From NCBI RefSeq assembly GCF_011078175.1, contig NZ_JAALCJ010000003.1, positions 310,001 to 374,000 on the forward strand: a stretch of DNA of 64,000 nucleotides, in the 5' to 3' direction. Source of the DNA: Enterobacter cloacae. Its GTDB lineage: Bacteria; Pseudomonadota; Gammaproteobacteria; Enterobacterales; Enterobacteriaceae. The position numbers were made by a program, and so were the translations under genes. Shown piece after piece: positions 36,220 through 44,549 of the stretch (position 1 is its first letter; every line of letters starts with the position of its first letter). Under the pieces are notes generated by a model. That model was not told the origin of the DNA. It ran no database searches and was given only the letters and a program-made list of their open reading frames with translations.

Positions 36220-37623
36220 ATGGGCAAGTTCAAGTTTCCCTCCGCTTACACCATTCTTTTTTTTCTGATTGCCGTGGTTGCCGTGCTGACGTGGATTGTT
36301 CCGGCCGGCCAGTACCATATGGCGATGAACGAGGCGCTCGGCAAAGAGGTGCCGGTCGCCGGGACCTATGCACAAGTGGCATCACATCCGCAGGGGCTGG
36401 TTTCGGTGCTGATGGCACCGATTGCCGGGCTGTACGATCCGGAGTCCGGCCAGGCCGGGGCGATCGACGTGGCGCTGTTTATTCTGATCATCGGGGGCTT
36501 CCTCGGGATCGTCACCAAAACTGGCGCGATTGACGCCGGGATCGAGCGCGTCACCACCCGATTGCGCGGTCGCGAAGAGTGGATGATCCCGATCCTGATG
36601 GCGCTGTTTGCCGCAGGCGGCACCATTTACGGCATGGCCGAAGAGTCGCTGCCGTTCTATACCCTGCTGGTACCGGTGATGCTGGCCGCACGTTTCGATC
36701 CTGTGGTTGCTGCCTCCACCGTGCTGCTCGGCGCCGGGATCGGCACCCTGGGTTCCACCATCAACCCGTTTGCAACGGTGATCGCCGCCAACGCCGCCGG
36801 GATCCCCTTCACCAACGGGATCGCCCTGCGCCTGGCGCTGCTGGTCATCGGCTGGGTCATCTGCGTGGCGTGGGTAATGCGCTACGCCCGCAAGGTGCGC
36901 AAGGATCCGTCGCTGTCGATCGTTGCGGATAAGCAGGAAGAGAACCTCGCCCACTTCCTCGGCAACAAGGGCGAGCAGTCGCTGGAATTCACCCCGGTGC
37001 GCAAACTCATCCTGGTGATTTTCGCCCTCGCCTTCGCGGTGATGATCTACGGCGTGGCGGTGCTGGGCTGGTGGATGGCGGAGATCTCGGCGGTGTTCCT
37101 CGCCAGCGCGATTATCGTCGGCCTGATCGCCCGCATGAGCGAAGAGGAACTCACCTCAACCTTTATCAATGGCGCGCGAGATTTGCTGGGCGTCGCGCTG
37201 ATTATCGGTATCGCGCGCGGTATCGTAGTGATCATGGATAAGGGCATGATTACCCACACCATTTTGCACAGCGCCGAGGGAATGGTCACCGGATTGTCGA
37301 CGGTGGCGTTCATCAACGTGATGTACTGGCTGGAAGTGGTGCTGTCGTTTCTTGTGCCTTCTTCGTCCGGCCTGGCCGTTCTGACGATGCCGATCATGGC
37401 ACCCCTTGCCGATTTCGCTAACGTCAACCGCGACCTGGTGGTCACGGCTTACCAGTCGGCGTCCGGCATCGTTAACCTGATCACTCCCACCTCTGCCGTC
37501 GTGATGGGCGGGCTGGCTATTGCCCGCGTGCCCTACGTGCGTTATCTGAAATGGGTGGCGCCGCTGCTGGGGATTTTAACGGTGGTGATTATGGTGGCAT
37601 TAAGCCTGGGTGCTTTGTTGTGA
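36220..37623 (+). CDS. arcD: YfcC-family permease, probable arginine/ornithine exchanger (ArcD role)
   Basis: 467 residues with about 12 hydrophobic segments. C4-dicarboxylate anaerobic carrier-like (YfcC/DcuC superfamily): FPSAYTILFFLIAVVAVLTW at 5-24, GMAEESLPFYTLLVPVM near 138-154, and the late VPSSSGLAVLTMPI. It is not of the APC-type ArcD fold known from Pseudomonas. By position in the arc operon it should exchange arginine for ornithine across the inner membrane. Transport substrate is inferred from context. Confidence 0.85.
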   Translation: MGKFKFPSAYTILFFLIAVVAVLTWIVPAGQYHMAMNEALGKEVPVAGTYAQVASHPQGLVSVLMAPIAGLYDPESGQAGAIDVALFILIIGGFLGIVTKTGAIDAGIERVTTRLRGREEWMIPILMALFAAGGTIYGMAEESLPFYTLLVPVMLAARFDPVVAASTVLLGAGIGTLGSTINPFATVIAANAAGIPFTNGIALRLALLVIGWVICVAWVMRYARKVRKDPSLSIVADKQEENLAHFLGNKGEQSLEFTPVRKLILVIFALAFAVMIYGVAVLGWWMAEISAVFLASAIIVGLIARMSEEELTSTFINGARDLLGVALIIGIARGIVVIMDKGMITHTILHSAEGMVTGLSTVAFINVMYWLEVVLSFLVPSSSGLAVLTMPIMAPLADFANVNRDLVVTAYQSASGIVNLITPTSAVVMGGLAIARVPYVRYLKWVAPLLGILTVVIMVALSLGALL

Positions 37624-37624
37624 T

Positions 37625-37660
37625 TTGCCGGATGGCGCTGCGCTAATCCGGCCTACGGAT
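37625..37660. repeat. REP-type palindromic element after arcD
   Basis: TTGCCGGATGGCGCTGCGCT then AATCCGGCCTAC, the classical enterobacterial REP sequence, immediately after the arcD stop. Confidence 0.85.
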
Positions 37661-37703
37661 CGGTGCAGTGTCACCGGTTATTTCGGGAACTGATATGGGA
37701 ACT

Positions 37704-38183
37704 ATGATGGATTACGAAGAGTACTCTCCCAAAGAGCAACTACAGCTAACGGTCTGCCAGCGTCTGATCGCGGAAAAAAGCTATCTCTCCCAGGAAGAGA
37801 TCCGCCGCGATTTGCAGGAGCGGGGTTTTGAGACCATCAGCCAGTCCACCGTTTCACGTCTGCTCAGGTTGCTTGGTGTCATAAAAATTCGAAATGCCAA
37901 AGGGCTAAAGATTTATTCGTTGAATCCCCAGCTGCGCCCGGCCCCCGACGCGGCGCGTACCGTCTCTGAAATGGTGGTGAGCGTGGAGCACAACAGCGAA
38001 TTTATCCTTATCCATACCGTCGCCGGATATGGCCGCGCGGTGGCACGTATTCTGGATTATCACCAGTTACCGGAAATTTTAGGTGTGGTGGCCGGAAGCA
38101 GTATTGTCTGGGTCGCGCCCCGCGTGGTGAAGCGCACCGCGCTGGTGCATAAGCAAATTAATTATTTACTCAGAACGCATTAA
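37704..38183 (+). CDS. Second ArgR-family regulator of the arc operon
   Basis: About 159 residues; starts at 37695, 37704 or 37707 are all possible and I use 37704 (MMDYEEY). N-terminal winged helix (YLSQEEIRRDLQERG, then ISQSTVSRLLRLLGV with the ArgR SQSTVSR recognition helix) and C-terminal arginine-binding/oligomerisation domain ending IVWVAPRVVKRT. The arginine-ligand GTIAGDDT-type motif of canonical ArgR is altered here (GVVAGSSIVWVAP), so its ligand response may differ. Matches the Salmonella arrangement with an extra ArgR beside arcABCD. Confidence 0.85.
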   Translation: MMDYEEYSPKEQLQLTVCQRLIAEKSYLSQEEIRRDLQERGFETISQSTVSRLLRLLGVIKIRNAKGLKIYSLNPQLRPAPDAARTVSEMVVSVEHNSEFILIHTVAGYGRAVARILDYHQLPEILGVVAGSSIVWVAPRVVKRTALVHKQINYLLRTH

Positions 38184-38283
38184 TATTCACAAAGAACCGT
38201 TTGCATTGAGTAAAGCGTGCATTAAATCGCTTGATCCCAAAAGCGAGCTGCGTATAATGCCCGACAATTTGCCGGGAGGAAGC

Positions 38284-38388
38284 ATGGTCAAGCGTGTACG
38301 ACATAACGTTTCACCGCGTCTGAAATCAGACGCTGGCCTGCCGTTTTTCTTCCCGTTGCTAAACCTATTCCCAGAGCCCCTCATTTGA
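38284..38388 (+). CDS. pyrL: PyrL leader peptide of the pyrBI attenuator
   Basis: 34 residues, [13 protein letters not shown] then [20 protein letters not shown] and a last Ile, close to E. coli PyrL ([16 protein letters not shown]). The T-rich stretch encoding FFF (about 38340-38355) is where polymerase pauses at low UTP. The stop codon lies inside the attenuator hairpin, so a coupled ribosome disrupts it. GGGAGG precedes the start. Confidence 0.9.
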   Translation: MVKRVRHNVSPRLKSDAGLPFFFPLLNLFPEPLI

Positions 38389-38401
38389 GGGGCTTTTTTT
38401 T
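38375..38401 (+). terminator. pyrBI attenuator
   Basis: AGCCCCTCA, loop TT, TGAGGGGCT then eight T. UTP-sensitive intrinsic terminator ahead of pyrB. Confidence 0.92.
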
Positions 38402-38422
38402 GCCCGGCGTCAGGAGATAAAC

Positions 38423-39355
38423 ATGAATCCGCTTTATCAAAAACACATCATTTCCATAAACGACCTCAGCCGCGAAGAGCTGGAACTGGTTCTGGAAACC
38501 GCGGCAAAACTGAAGGCCAATCCGCAACCGGAGCTGCTGAAGCACAAGGTGATTGCGAGCTGCTTCTTTGAAGCCTCAACCCGCACCCGCCTCTCCTTTG
38601 AAACCTCCATGCATCGACTGGGCGCGAGCGTGGTGGGCTTCTCGGACAGCAGCAACACGTCGCTGGGTAAAAAAGGCGAGACCCTGGCGGATACCATTTC
38701 AGTGATCAGCACCTACGTCGACGCGATTGTAATGCGCCACCCGCAGGAGGGCGCAGCGCGCCTGGCGACCGAGTTTTCCGGCGGTATTCCGGTGCTGAAC
38801 GCCGGGGATGGTGCTAACCAGCATCCGACGCAGACCCTGCTGGATCTGTTCACCATTCAGGAGACGCAGGGCACGCTTGAGAACCTGAACATCGCCATGG
38901 TCGGCGACCTGAAATATGGCCGCACCGTCCACTCCCTGACCCAGGCGCTGGCGAAATTTAACGGCAACCGCTTCTTCTTCATCGCCCCGGACGCGCTGGC
39001 GATGCCGCAGTACATCCTCGACATGCTGGACGAAAAAGGCATTGCGTGGAGTCTGCACGCCAGCATTGAAGAGGTGATGGGCAACGTCGATATTCTCTAC
39101 ATGACCCGCGTGCAGAAAGAGCGTCTGGATCCTTCCGAGTACGCCAACGTGAAGGCGCAGTTTGTGCTGCGCGCCAGCGACCTCGACGGCGCGCGCGACA
39201 ACATGAAGGTGCTGCACCCGCTGCCGCGCATCGATGAGATCACAACAGACGTGGATAAAACGCCGCACGCCTGGTACTTCCAGCAGGCCGGAAACGGCAT
39301 CTTCGCCCGCCAGGCGTTACTGGCACTGGTTCTGAATCGCGAATTGGCACTGTAA
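38423..39355 (+). CDS. pyrB: Aspartate carbamoyltransferase catalytic subunit PyrB
   Basis: 310 residues. Joins carbamoyl phosphate and aspartate in the first committed step of pyrimidine synthesis. Carbamoyl-phosphate loop [11 protein letters not shown] near 51-61, the 80s loop [11 protein letters not shown], and HPLPRIDEI near 266-274. It forms trimers that assemble with PyrI dimers into the 12-subunit holoenzyme. Controlled by the pyrL attenuator; 12 bp before pyrI. Confidence 0.97.
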   Translation: MNPLYQKHIISINDLSREELELVLETAAKLKANPQPELLKHKVIASCFFEASTRTRLSFETSMHRLGASVVGFSDSSNTSLGKKGETLADTISVISTYVDAIVMRHPQEGAARLATEFSGGIPVLNAGDGANQHPTQTLLDLFTIQETQGTLENLNIAMVGDLKYGRTVHSLTQALAKFNGNRFFFIAPDALAMPQYILDMLDEKGIAWSLHASIEEVMGNVDILYMTRVQKERLDPSEYANVKAQFVLRASDLDGARDNMKVLHPLPRIDEITTDVDKTPHAWYFQQAGNGIFARQALLALVLNRELAL

Positions 39356-39367
39356 GGGGAAACGACC

Positions 39368-39829
39368 ATGACACACGATAACAAACTCCAGGTTGAAGCC
39401 ATCAAGCGTGGCACCGTAATTGACCACATCCCTGCTCAGGTTGGCTTTAAGCTGCTGACGCTGTTCAAACTGACTGAAACCGACCAGCGCATCACCATCG
39501 GCCTGAACCTGCCTTCCGGCGAGATGGGCCGCAAGGACCTGATTAAAATCGAGAACACCTTCCTGACCGACGAGCAGGTCAACCAGCTGTCGCTGTACGC
39601 GCCGGACGCCACCGTTAACCGCATCGACGATTACGACGTGGTGGGTAAATCCCGCCCGAGCCTGCCGGATCGCATCGAAAGCGTGCTGGTCTGCCCGAAC
39701 AGCAACTGCATCAGTCATGCAGAGCCGGTTTCCTCCAGTTTTGCAGTGAAAAAGCGCGCCAATGACATCGCGCTCAAATGCAAATACTGCGAAAAAGAGT
39801 TTTCTCATTATGTGGTGCTGGCCAACTAA
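39368..39829 (+). CDS. pyrI: Aspartate carbamoyltransferase regulatory subunit PyrI
   Basis: 153 residues. N-terminal nucleotide (CTP/ATP/UTP) binding domain with [17 protein letters not shown] at 6-22, and a C-terminal zinc domain with four cysteines: CPNSNC at about 109-114 and CKYCEK at 138-143. Confers allosteric control on PyrB. Confidence 0.97.
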   Translation: MTHDNKLQVEAIKRGTVIDHIPAQVGFKLLTLFKLTETDQRITIGLNLPSGEMGRKDLIKIENTFLTDEQVNQLSLYAPDATVNRIDDYDVVGKSRPSLPDRIESVLVCPNSNCISHAEPVSSSFAVKKRANDIALKCKYCEKEFSHYVVLAN

Positions 39830-39903
39830 TTGAGGTTGGTAAAGGATCCCGGCCTCCCTATAATGGCCGGGAACATTTAATCAGCTGTTATTCTGGAGAA
39901 ATC

Positions 39904-40290
39904 ATGACCAAAGTACTCGCGACGGAAAATGCACCAGCGGCTATCGGCCCATACGTTCAGGGCGTTGATCTGGGCAGCATGATCATCACTTCTGGCCAGA
40001 TCCCGGTGAACCCAAAAACCGGTGAAGTGCCGGCCGACGTAGCGGCACAGGCGCGTCAGTCGCTGGAAAACGTGCAGGCTATCGTTGAATCTGCCGGTCT
40101 GAAAGTGGGCGATATTGTCAAAACCACCGTGTTCGTGAAAGATCTGAATGACTTCGCGACCGTTAACGCCACTTACGAAGCCTTCTTCACCGAGCACAAC
40201 GCCTCTTTCCCGGCGCGCTCTTGCGTGGAAGTGGCCCGTCTGCCAAAAGACGTGAAAATTGAAATTGAAGCGATTGCCGTACGTCGCTAA
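39904..40290 (+). CDS. ridA: 2-iminobutanoate/2-iminopropanoate deaminase RidA (YjgF)
   Basis: 128 residues. Rid/YER057c/UK114 family trimer that hydrolyses reactive enamine/imine intermediates released by PLP enzymes, protecting other PLP enzymes. Conserved GPYVQGV, SGQIPV, the active-site Arg in FPARSCVEVARLP near 102-114 and a C-terminal EIEAIAV. Start at MTKVLATENAPAAIG with GGAGAAATC before it. Same pyrI-ridA order as E. coli. Confidence 0.96.
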   Translation: MTKVLATENAPAAIGPYVQGVDLGSMIITSGQIPVNPKTGEVPADVAAQARQSLENVQAIVESAGLKVGDIVKTTVFVKDLNDFATVNATYEAFFTEHNASFPARSCVEVARLPKDVKIEIEAIAVRR

Positions 40291-40308
40291 TGTATTTCAG
40301 GCAAGCCT

Positions 40309-40330
40309 GGGCAGCTGCGGCTGCCCTTTT
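40309..40330 (+). terminator. Terminator after ridA
   Basis: GGGCAGC, loop TGCG, GCTGCCC then TTTTTA. Confidence 0.85.
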
Positions 40331-40424
40331 TATTTGGCTATTTTTACCTTCTTAATACGATGACGAAGCGGTTCGGGAATAAATACACTCGCACACCTTT
40401 TATAACTTCCCGCTTCGGACACAA

Positions 40425-41876
40425 ATGAAAATCTCCAGAATTGCGTTGGCTATTGCAACTCTTACGATAACCTCTTCTGCGCTTGCACACGGCTATATCG
40501 AATCCCCTGCCAGCCGCGCTTATATGTGTAAACAGGGACAAAATATTGACTGCGGCCTGGTGGAATATGAGCCCCAGAGCGTAGAACGCGCCTCCGGTTT
40601 TCCATCAGGGAGCCTGCCGCCGGATGGCGAACTCGCCAGCGCCGGGATTGCCAACTACTCGCAGCTTGATAAACAAAGCCAGAATGCCTGGACCAAAACG
40701 CCGATGACCGCCGGGGTACATCAGTTTGTCTGGCACCACACCGCGCCGCACAAAACCACCAGCTGGCGTTATTACATCACCAAACAAAACTGGAACCCGA
40801 ATAAACCGCTGACCCGCGACCAGTTCGACTTAACGCCGTTTTGCACGGTAAACGGCAACGGCCAGGCACCCGCAATGACCCAGTCGATGAACTGTAACGT
40901 GCCGGAACGTACCGGTTATCAGGTGATTTACGGCGTGTGGGAAATTGCGGATACCGCAAACAGTTTTTATCAGGCCATTGACGTGGACTTCGGTAACGGG
41001 GGCAACGTCACGCCGGATGAGACCCCGGCCGCCGCCTCCGTCTGGAGCAAAACGCTAAGCGGCCAGGTTGCAGGTAACAACCTCAACGTGGGCGATAAAG
41101 TGATTGCTCGTTTCTTCGATGCTAACGGCGAAATCGCCTCCATGGCGACCGCGCTGACGATTGCCACGGCTCAGCAGGGTGATGCTAACCAGTGGGCCTA
41201 CGATCTGGCGCAGAAAATTAACCACGCTCATAACGACGTGCGCGTCGGCGTGAAGGATGAAAGCGGAGACGTTAACCCGGTTCACGGCGCAAACAGCGTC
41301 TTCGTACAAGAAGGCAGTACGCTGAAGTCGGTGGCTATCTCTTATGAAGAGCAACAAGCGGTGGTTAATGAATCCATTGCCGTGACTGACCTGCATTACA
41401 GCAAAGTGACTCACGGTGCCGCGACGGTGACATTCCACGTCAATACGCAGGGTGACGTGAACGTTGAAGCGCACGTATTGAACCATCCCGGCGCGGAAAA
41501 AGGCTACCTGAAGCAGGATATGAATAACAGCAACCAGGATGTGACCATGAACCTGACAAACGTCACGCCAGGGCACCACATGCTGAAATACTACGCCACC
41601 AACAAAGCAGGCACCCTGTTCGCGCAGGACGTGCTGGATATGATGCTCGAAGGTGAAGCAACCTCCGGAGATACCGGTAAATCTGATTTTATCTTCCCGG
41701 ATAACCTGGCCTCTTATAAGGCGGGCACCGTGGTGTTGCAGCCTAAAGACGGTAGGACCTACGAGTGCAAGCCATTCCCGTACAGCGGGTACTGCAAGCA
41801 GTACAGTTCGACCTCTACCCAGTTCGAGCCCGGCGTGGGTTCACACTGGAAAGAGGCGTGGGTGCTGAAGAACTGA
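40425..41876 (+). CDS. gbpA: GbpA-like chitin-active lytic polysaccharide monooxygenase (AA10)
   Basis: 483 residues. Signal peptide about 1-22 ending SSALA; the mature protein starts HGYIESPASR, giving the N-terminal His of the LPMO copper brace. The second His is in HQFVWHHTAPH near 99-109. Then GbpA domains 2 and 3 (about 205-410), and a C-terminal chitin-binding module (about 425-483) rich in aromatic and Cys residues (YECKPFPYSGYCKQY). It cleaves crystalline chitin oxidatively and, in Vibrio cholerae, binds GlcNAc surfaces and mucin. Probably secreted by type II secretion. Paired convergently with a GH20 hexosaminidase that could finish chitobiose degradation. Confidence 0.92.
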   Translation: MKISRIALAIATLTITSSALAHGYIESPASRAYMCKQGQNIDCGLVEYEPQSVERASGFPSGSLPPDGELASAGIANYSQLDKQSQNAWTKTPMTAGVHQFVWHHTAPHKTTSWRYYITKQNWNPNKPLTRDQFDLTPFCTVNGNGQAPAMTQSMNCNVPERTGYQVIYGVWEIADTANSFYQAIDVDFGNGGNVTPDETPAAASVWSKTLSGQVAGNNLNVGDKVIARFFDANGEIASMATALTIATAQQGDANQWAYDLAQKINHAHNDVRVGVKDESGDVNPVHGANSVFVQEGSTLKSVAISYEEQQAVVNESIAVTDLHYSKVTHGAATVTFHVNTQGDVNVEAHVLNHPGAEKGYLKQDMNNSNQDVTMNLTNVTPGHHMLKYYATNKAGTLFAQDVLDMMLEGEATSGDTGKSDFIFPDNLASYKAGTVVLQPKDGRTYECKPFPYSGYCKQYSSTSTQFEPGVGSHWKEAWVLKN

Positions 41877-41887
41877 GTGGTTTGATT

Positions 41888-41959
41888 CCCTCACCCTAAC
41901 CCTCTCCCAAAGGGAGAGGGTACCGATCGCGCCCCTCGCCCCTCTGGGGCGAGGGGCGC
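41888..41959. repeat. Palindromic repeat plus strong GC terminator between gbpA and GH20 gene
   Basis: A CCCTCACCCTAACCCTCTCC-type unit (41888-41920) followed by a perfect 14-bp stem at 41929-41942/41946-41959 with loop TCT and TTTTG to its right. The second hairpin works as a terminator for gbpA. Confidence 0.75.
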
Positions 41960-41964
41960 TTTTG

Positions 41965-44349
41965 TTACTGATTCCGCGTCGCGCGCAGCAGCGTCTCCAG
42001 CGGATAAACCGCCGCAATCACCACTTCGTCCTGCACCTTCGCCGCGTTATCCAGCTCGCTCTGGATCGACGCTAATTCGTTATCATCCAGCGTGCCCTGA
42101 CGCGCCACCATATCCGTCAGCCTCAGGCCAATCGAGGCCAGCTTATCCACCTCCTGAATTACCGGTTTGATCGCCTTCAGCTGATAGCTGTTTTCACTTA
42201 GCGCCAGCGCGTCGCTGGTGTTGCTCTGCCAACGGGTAAAGACGTGGCGCAGCGCGTCGGCGCTTTCCGCGTCTTCCGCGTCGCTCACCAGGCGGTCTGC
42301 CCATTTATTCATCTGACGCACGGTCGCACTTTCCGCGTTTAGCGCGTCAGCGAGCCGGTTGAGCGGTTCAAACTGATGATAATTTCCAGCCTGGAACTTA
42401 AGATGCTGGCGGGTGTAATACTGCGCCGGTTCGAGCGCCTGGGCGAGGATTTGCAGCGGCAAGGTATCCGCATTGTTGGCGAGGCGCGTGAACTGCACCT
42501 GCTGCTGGGTATGCTGCTGTAGCCCAACCGACACCGTAGACCAGTTGTCCATCGCCTGGAGCCGGGTGTACATGTTGTCGATGTCGTTCACGTCCTTCGC
42601 CGACCACAGCCGCTCCGCCACCGCAAAGGCGCGCGGCCACAGACGGATATCCAGCACCGGCGCTGCCACATTTTCCGCCCACAGCGCGGCTTCACCGCCG
42701 AGCAGATTGGCCTCGTTCGCCGGGTCCGGCACCACCGGCAGCATGCCTTTTGGCACCTCGTCCAGACGCGTGCCGCTAATCGGATAGCGCGTGTTTCCCA
42801 CCAGGAAATAGCCGGTGAGCTTGTCGTTATTAACGTTGACGACCGGACGTGTTTCGCCCATCCAGGTGTCGACGGTAAACGTTACCTGATTGTCGTCCCG
42901 CCACTGAATGTTATCCACCGCTCGCCGGGATTTACCGGCAAAATCAATGAACCCGCGCCAGCCTTCTTCGCCTTTCACAAGCGTAAAGCTGCCTTCCACC
43001 GGCTTGCCTTTCAGACGCGGCATGGAGAAAGCCCAGCTCTGGGCGCTGTCGGTGTCCGCTATCACATCCACGCCGTTCAGCCCCAGCGGCACGATTTCGT
43101 TGCGGTAGTGGTAGGCGGTGGATTGCGGCTGGTCGAGGTAGAAACCGGTTGAGAGAATGCCCTTATAGCCGTTCTGTGCCACCTGCCCCAGCGCGTCCTG
43201 CCCCTGCCAGGACTGGATCAGAATGCTTTTCGGCAGATCGGGATGATAGATCTCATCCCAGCCAACCATCTGCCGGTGGTGCTTCTCAAGGATCGTCTCC
43301 AGCTTGCGGTTGAAATACGCCTGCAACGCGTGGCTGTCCGCCAGCGTGTTGTCGCGCATGAATCTCTGGATCGCCGGGTTCGCTTTCCACTGACTGTCGT
43401 CAACCTCATCACCGCCAATATGCAGATACGGATCGGGGAAGATCGCCGCCAGTTCGCTGACCATCGCGTCGGCAAAGGTATAGGTTGCTTCTTTGGTGGG
43501 ATCCAGCACCGGCTTGAGCACGCCCCAGTGGCGCTCCATGGCGTACGGCCCCGGCGCGCTCATCAGTTCCGGATAGGCCACGGCAATCGCCGAGGCGTGG
43601 CCCGGCATGTCGATCTCCGGCACCACCCGTATGCCGCGCGCGGTGGCATAGCGAACAATCTCGCGCATCTGCTCAGGGGTATAGAACAGCCCGTCGCTGG
43701 CAAGCTGGGTTAATTTTGGATAACGCTTCGAGGTAAAGCGCCAGCCCTGATCGTCCGTCAAATGCCAGTGCAGAACGTTAAGTTTTGCCGCAGCCATGCC
43801 GTCGATCTGGCGTTTGATATCGGGTAACGGGATGAAATGACGTGCTGAATCGAGCAGCAGCCCGCGCCACGGGAAGCGTGGTGAATCCTCAATAGTCACC
43901 CACGGGATCGCGGTGTTTTCGGCGCCGTTCTGTATCAGCTGGAGCAGCGTTTCCATGGCGCGCAATGCACCAAAGCGGGAGTTTGCGGAGATATTCACGC
44001 CGTTGGCATCCACCGTAAGCCTGTAGCTCTCATCGCTGTCCGGCAGCGGCTGCGGCTTCACCTTTTTGGCGATGGCGATGCGGATGGTCGGTTTATCCGG
44101 TTGCTCCGCCTGTGGCTGTAGCGTCCAGCCGGTTTGCAGGGCGATACGCTGACGCAGGCGGTTGACCGCGTCGCCGAGATCGTCGCCGCTGACGCTAATG
44201 GATACGTTGTTGCTGAGCACCAGCGCGCCCTGGGTGGTCGGGCGTTCGACCTTCGCAGGCCAGGGCATTAAGGGGAGATCGCCTGCCGGAGCAGCAAAAG
44301 CAGAAGCGCCGAGCAGCAACCCGGCGGTTAAGAGACTGTACCGTAACAT
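41965..44349 (-). CDS. GH20 beta-N-acetylhexosaminidase (chitobiase-like)
   Basis: 794 residues with a signal peptide (LLTAGLLLGASAFAAPAGDL), so periplasmic or secreted. Domains: small N-terminal alpha/beta domain (about 25-150), GH20 barrel from about 155 with GLLLDSARHF, HWHLTDDQGW, VPEIDMPGH and the catalytic Asp-Glu pair in LHIGGDEVDD near 317-326, and a C-terminal helical region. It releases GlcNAc from chito-oligosaccharides by substrate-assisted catalysis. The long helical C-terminal extension (about 610-794) is typical of the large enterobacterial/Vibrio Hex proteins. Forms a chitin-use pair with gbpA. Confidence 0.92.
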   Translation of the reverse strand: MLRYSLLTAGLLLGASAFAAPAGDLPLMPWPAKVERPTTQGALVLSNNVSISVSGDDLGDAVNRLRQRIALQTGWTLQPQAEQPDKPTIRIAIAKKVKPQPLPDSDESYRLTVDANGVNISANSRFGALRAMETLLQLIQNGAENTAIPWVTIEDSPRFPWRGLLLDSARHFIPLPDIKRQIDGMAAAKLNVLHWHLTDDQGWRFTSKRYPKLTQLASDGLFYTPEQMREIVRYATARGIRVVPEIDMPGHASAIAVAYPELMSAPGPYAMERHWGVLKPVLDPTKEATYTFADAMVSELAAIFPDPYLHIGGDEVDDSQWKANPAIQRFMRDNTLADSHALQAYFNRKLETILEKHHRQMVGWDEIYHPDLPKSILIQSWQGQDALGQVAQNGYKGILSTGFYLDQPQSTAYHYRNEIVPLGLNGVDVIADTDSAQSWAFSMPRLKGKPVEGSFTLVKGEEGWRGFIDFAGKSRRAVDNIQWRDDNQVTFTVDTWMGETRPVVNVNNDKLTGYFLVGNTRYPISGTRLDEVPKGMLPVVPDPANEANLLGGEAALWAENVAAPVLDIRLWPRAFAVAERLWSAKDVNDIDNMYTRLQAMDNWSTVSVGLQQHTQQQVQFTRLANNADTLPLQILAQALEPAQYYTRQHLKFQAGNYHQFEPLNRLADALNAESATVRQMNKWADRLVSDAEDAESADALRHVFTRWQSNTSDALALSENSYQLKAIKPVIQEVDKLASIGLRLTDMVARQGTLDDNELASIQSELDNAAKVQDEVVIAAVYPLETLLRATRNQ

Positions 44350-44470
44350 GAATGTTCCTTATCTGACGGGCCAAATAATGGCAAAACATTCTGTTAACAT
44401 GCGTACAAATTGTCGTCAAGCGAATGCGCCGACGGCGATCACAGGTTGTTGAATTTGGGAGGAAAGCCAG

Positions 44471-44548
44471 TTGCCGGGTGGCGGCTTCGCCTTACCCGGC
44501 CTACGATCCGAACGTAGGCCCGGTAAGCGCAGCGCCACCGGGCTTGCC
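44471..44548. repeat. BIME: two inverted REP units after mgtA
   Basis: TTGCCGGGTGGCGGCTTCGC then CTTACCCGGCCTACG, followed by the inverted unit CGTAGGCCCGGTAAGCGCAG then CGCCACCGGGC. It sits at the mgtA stop codon. Confidence 0.85.
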
Positions 44549-44549
44549 G

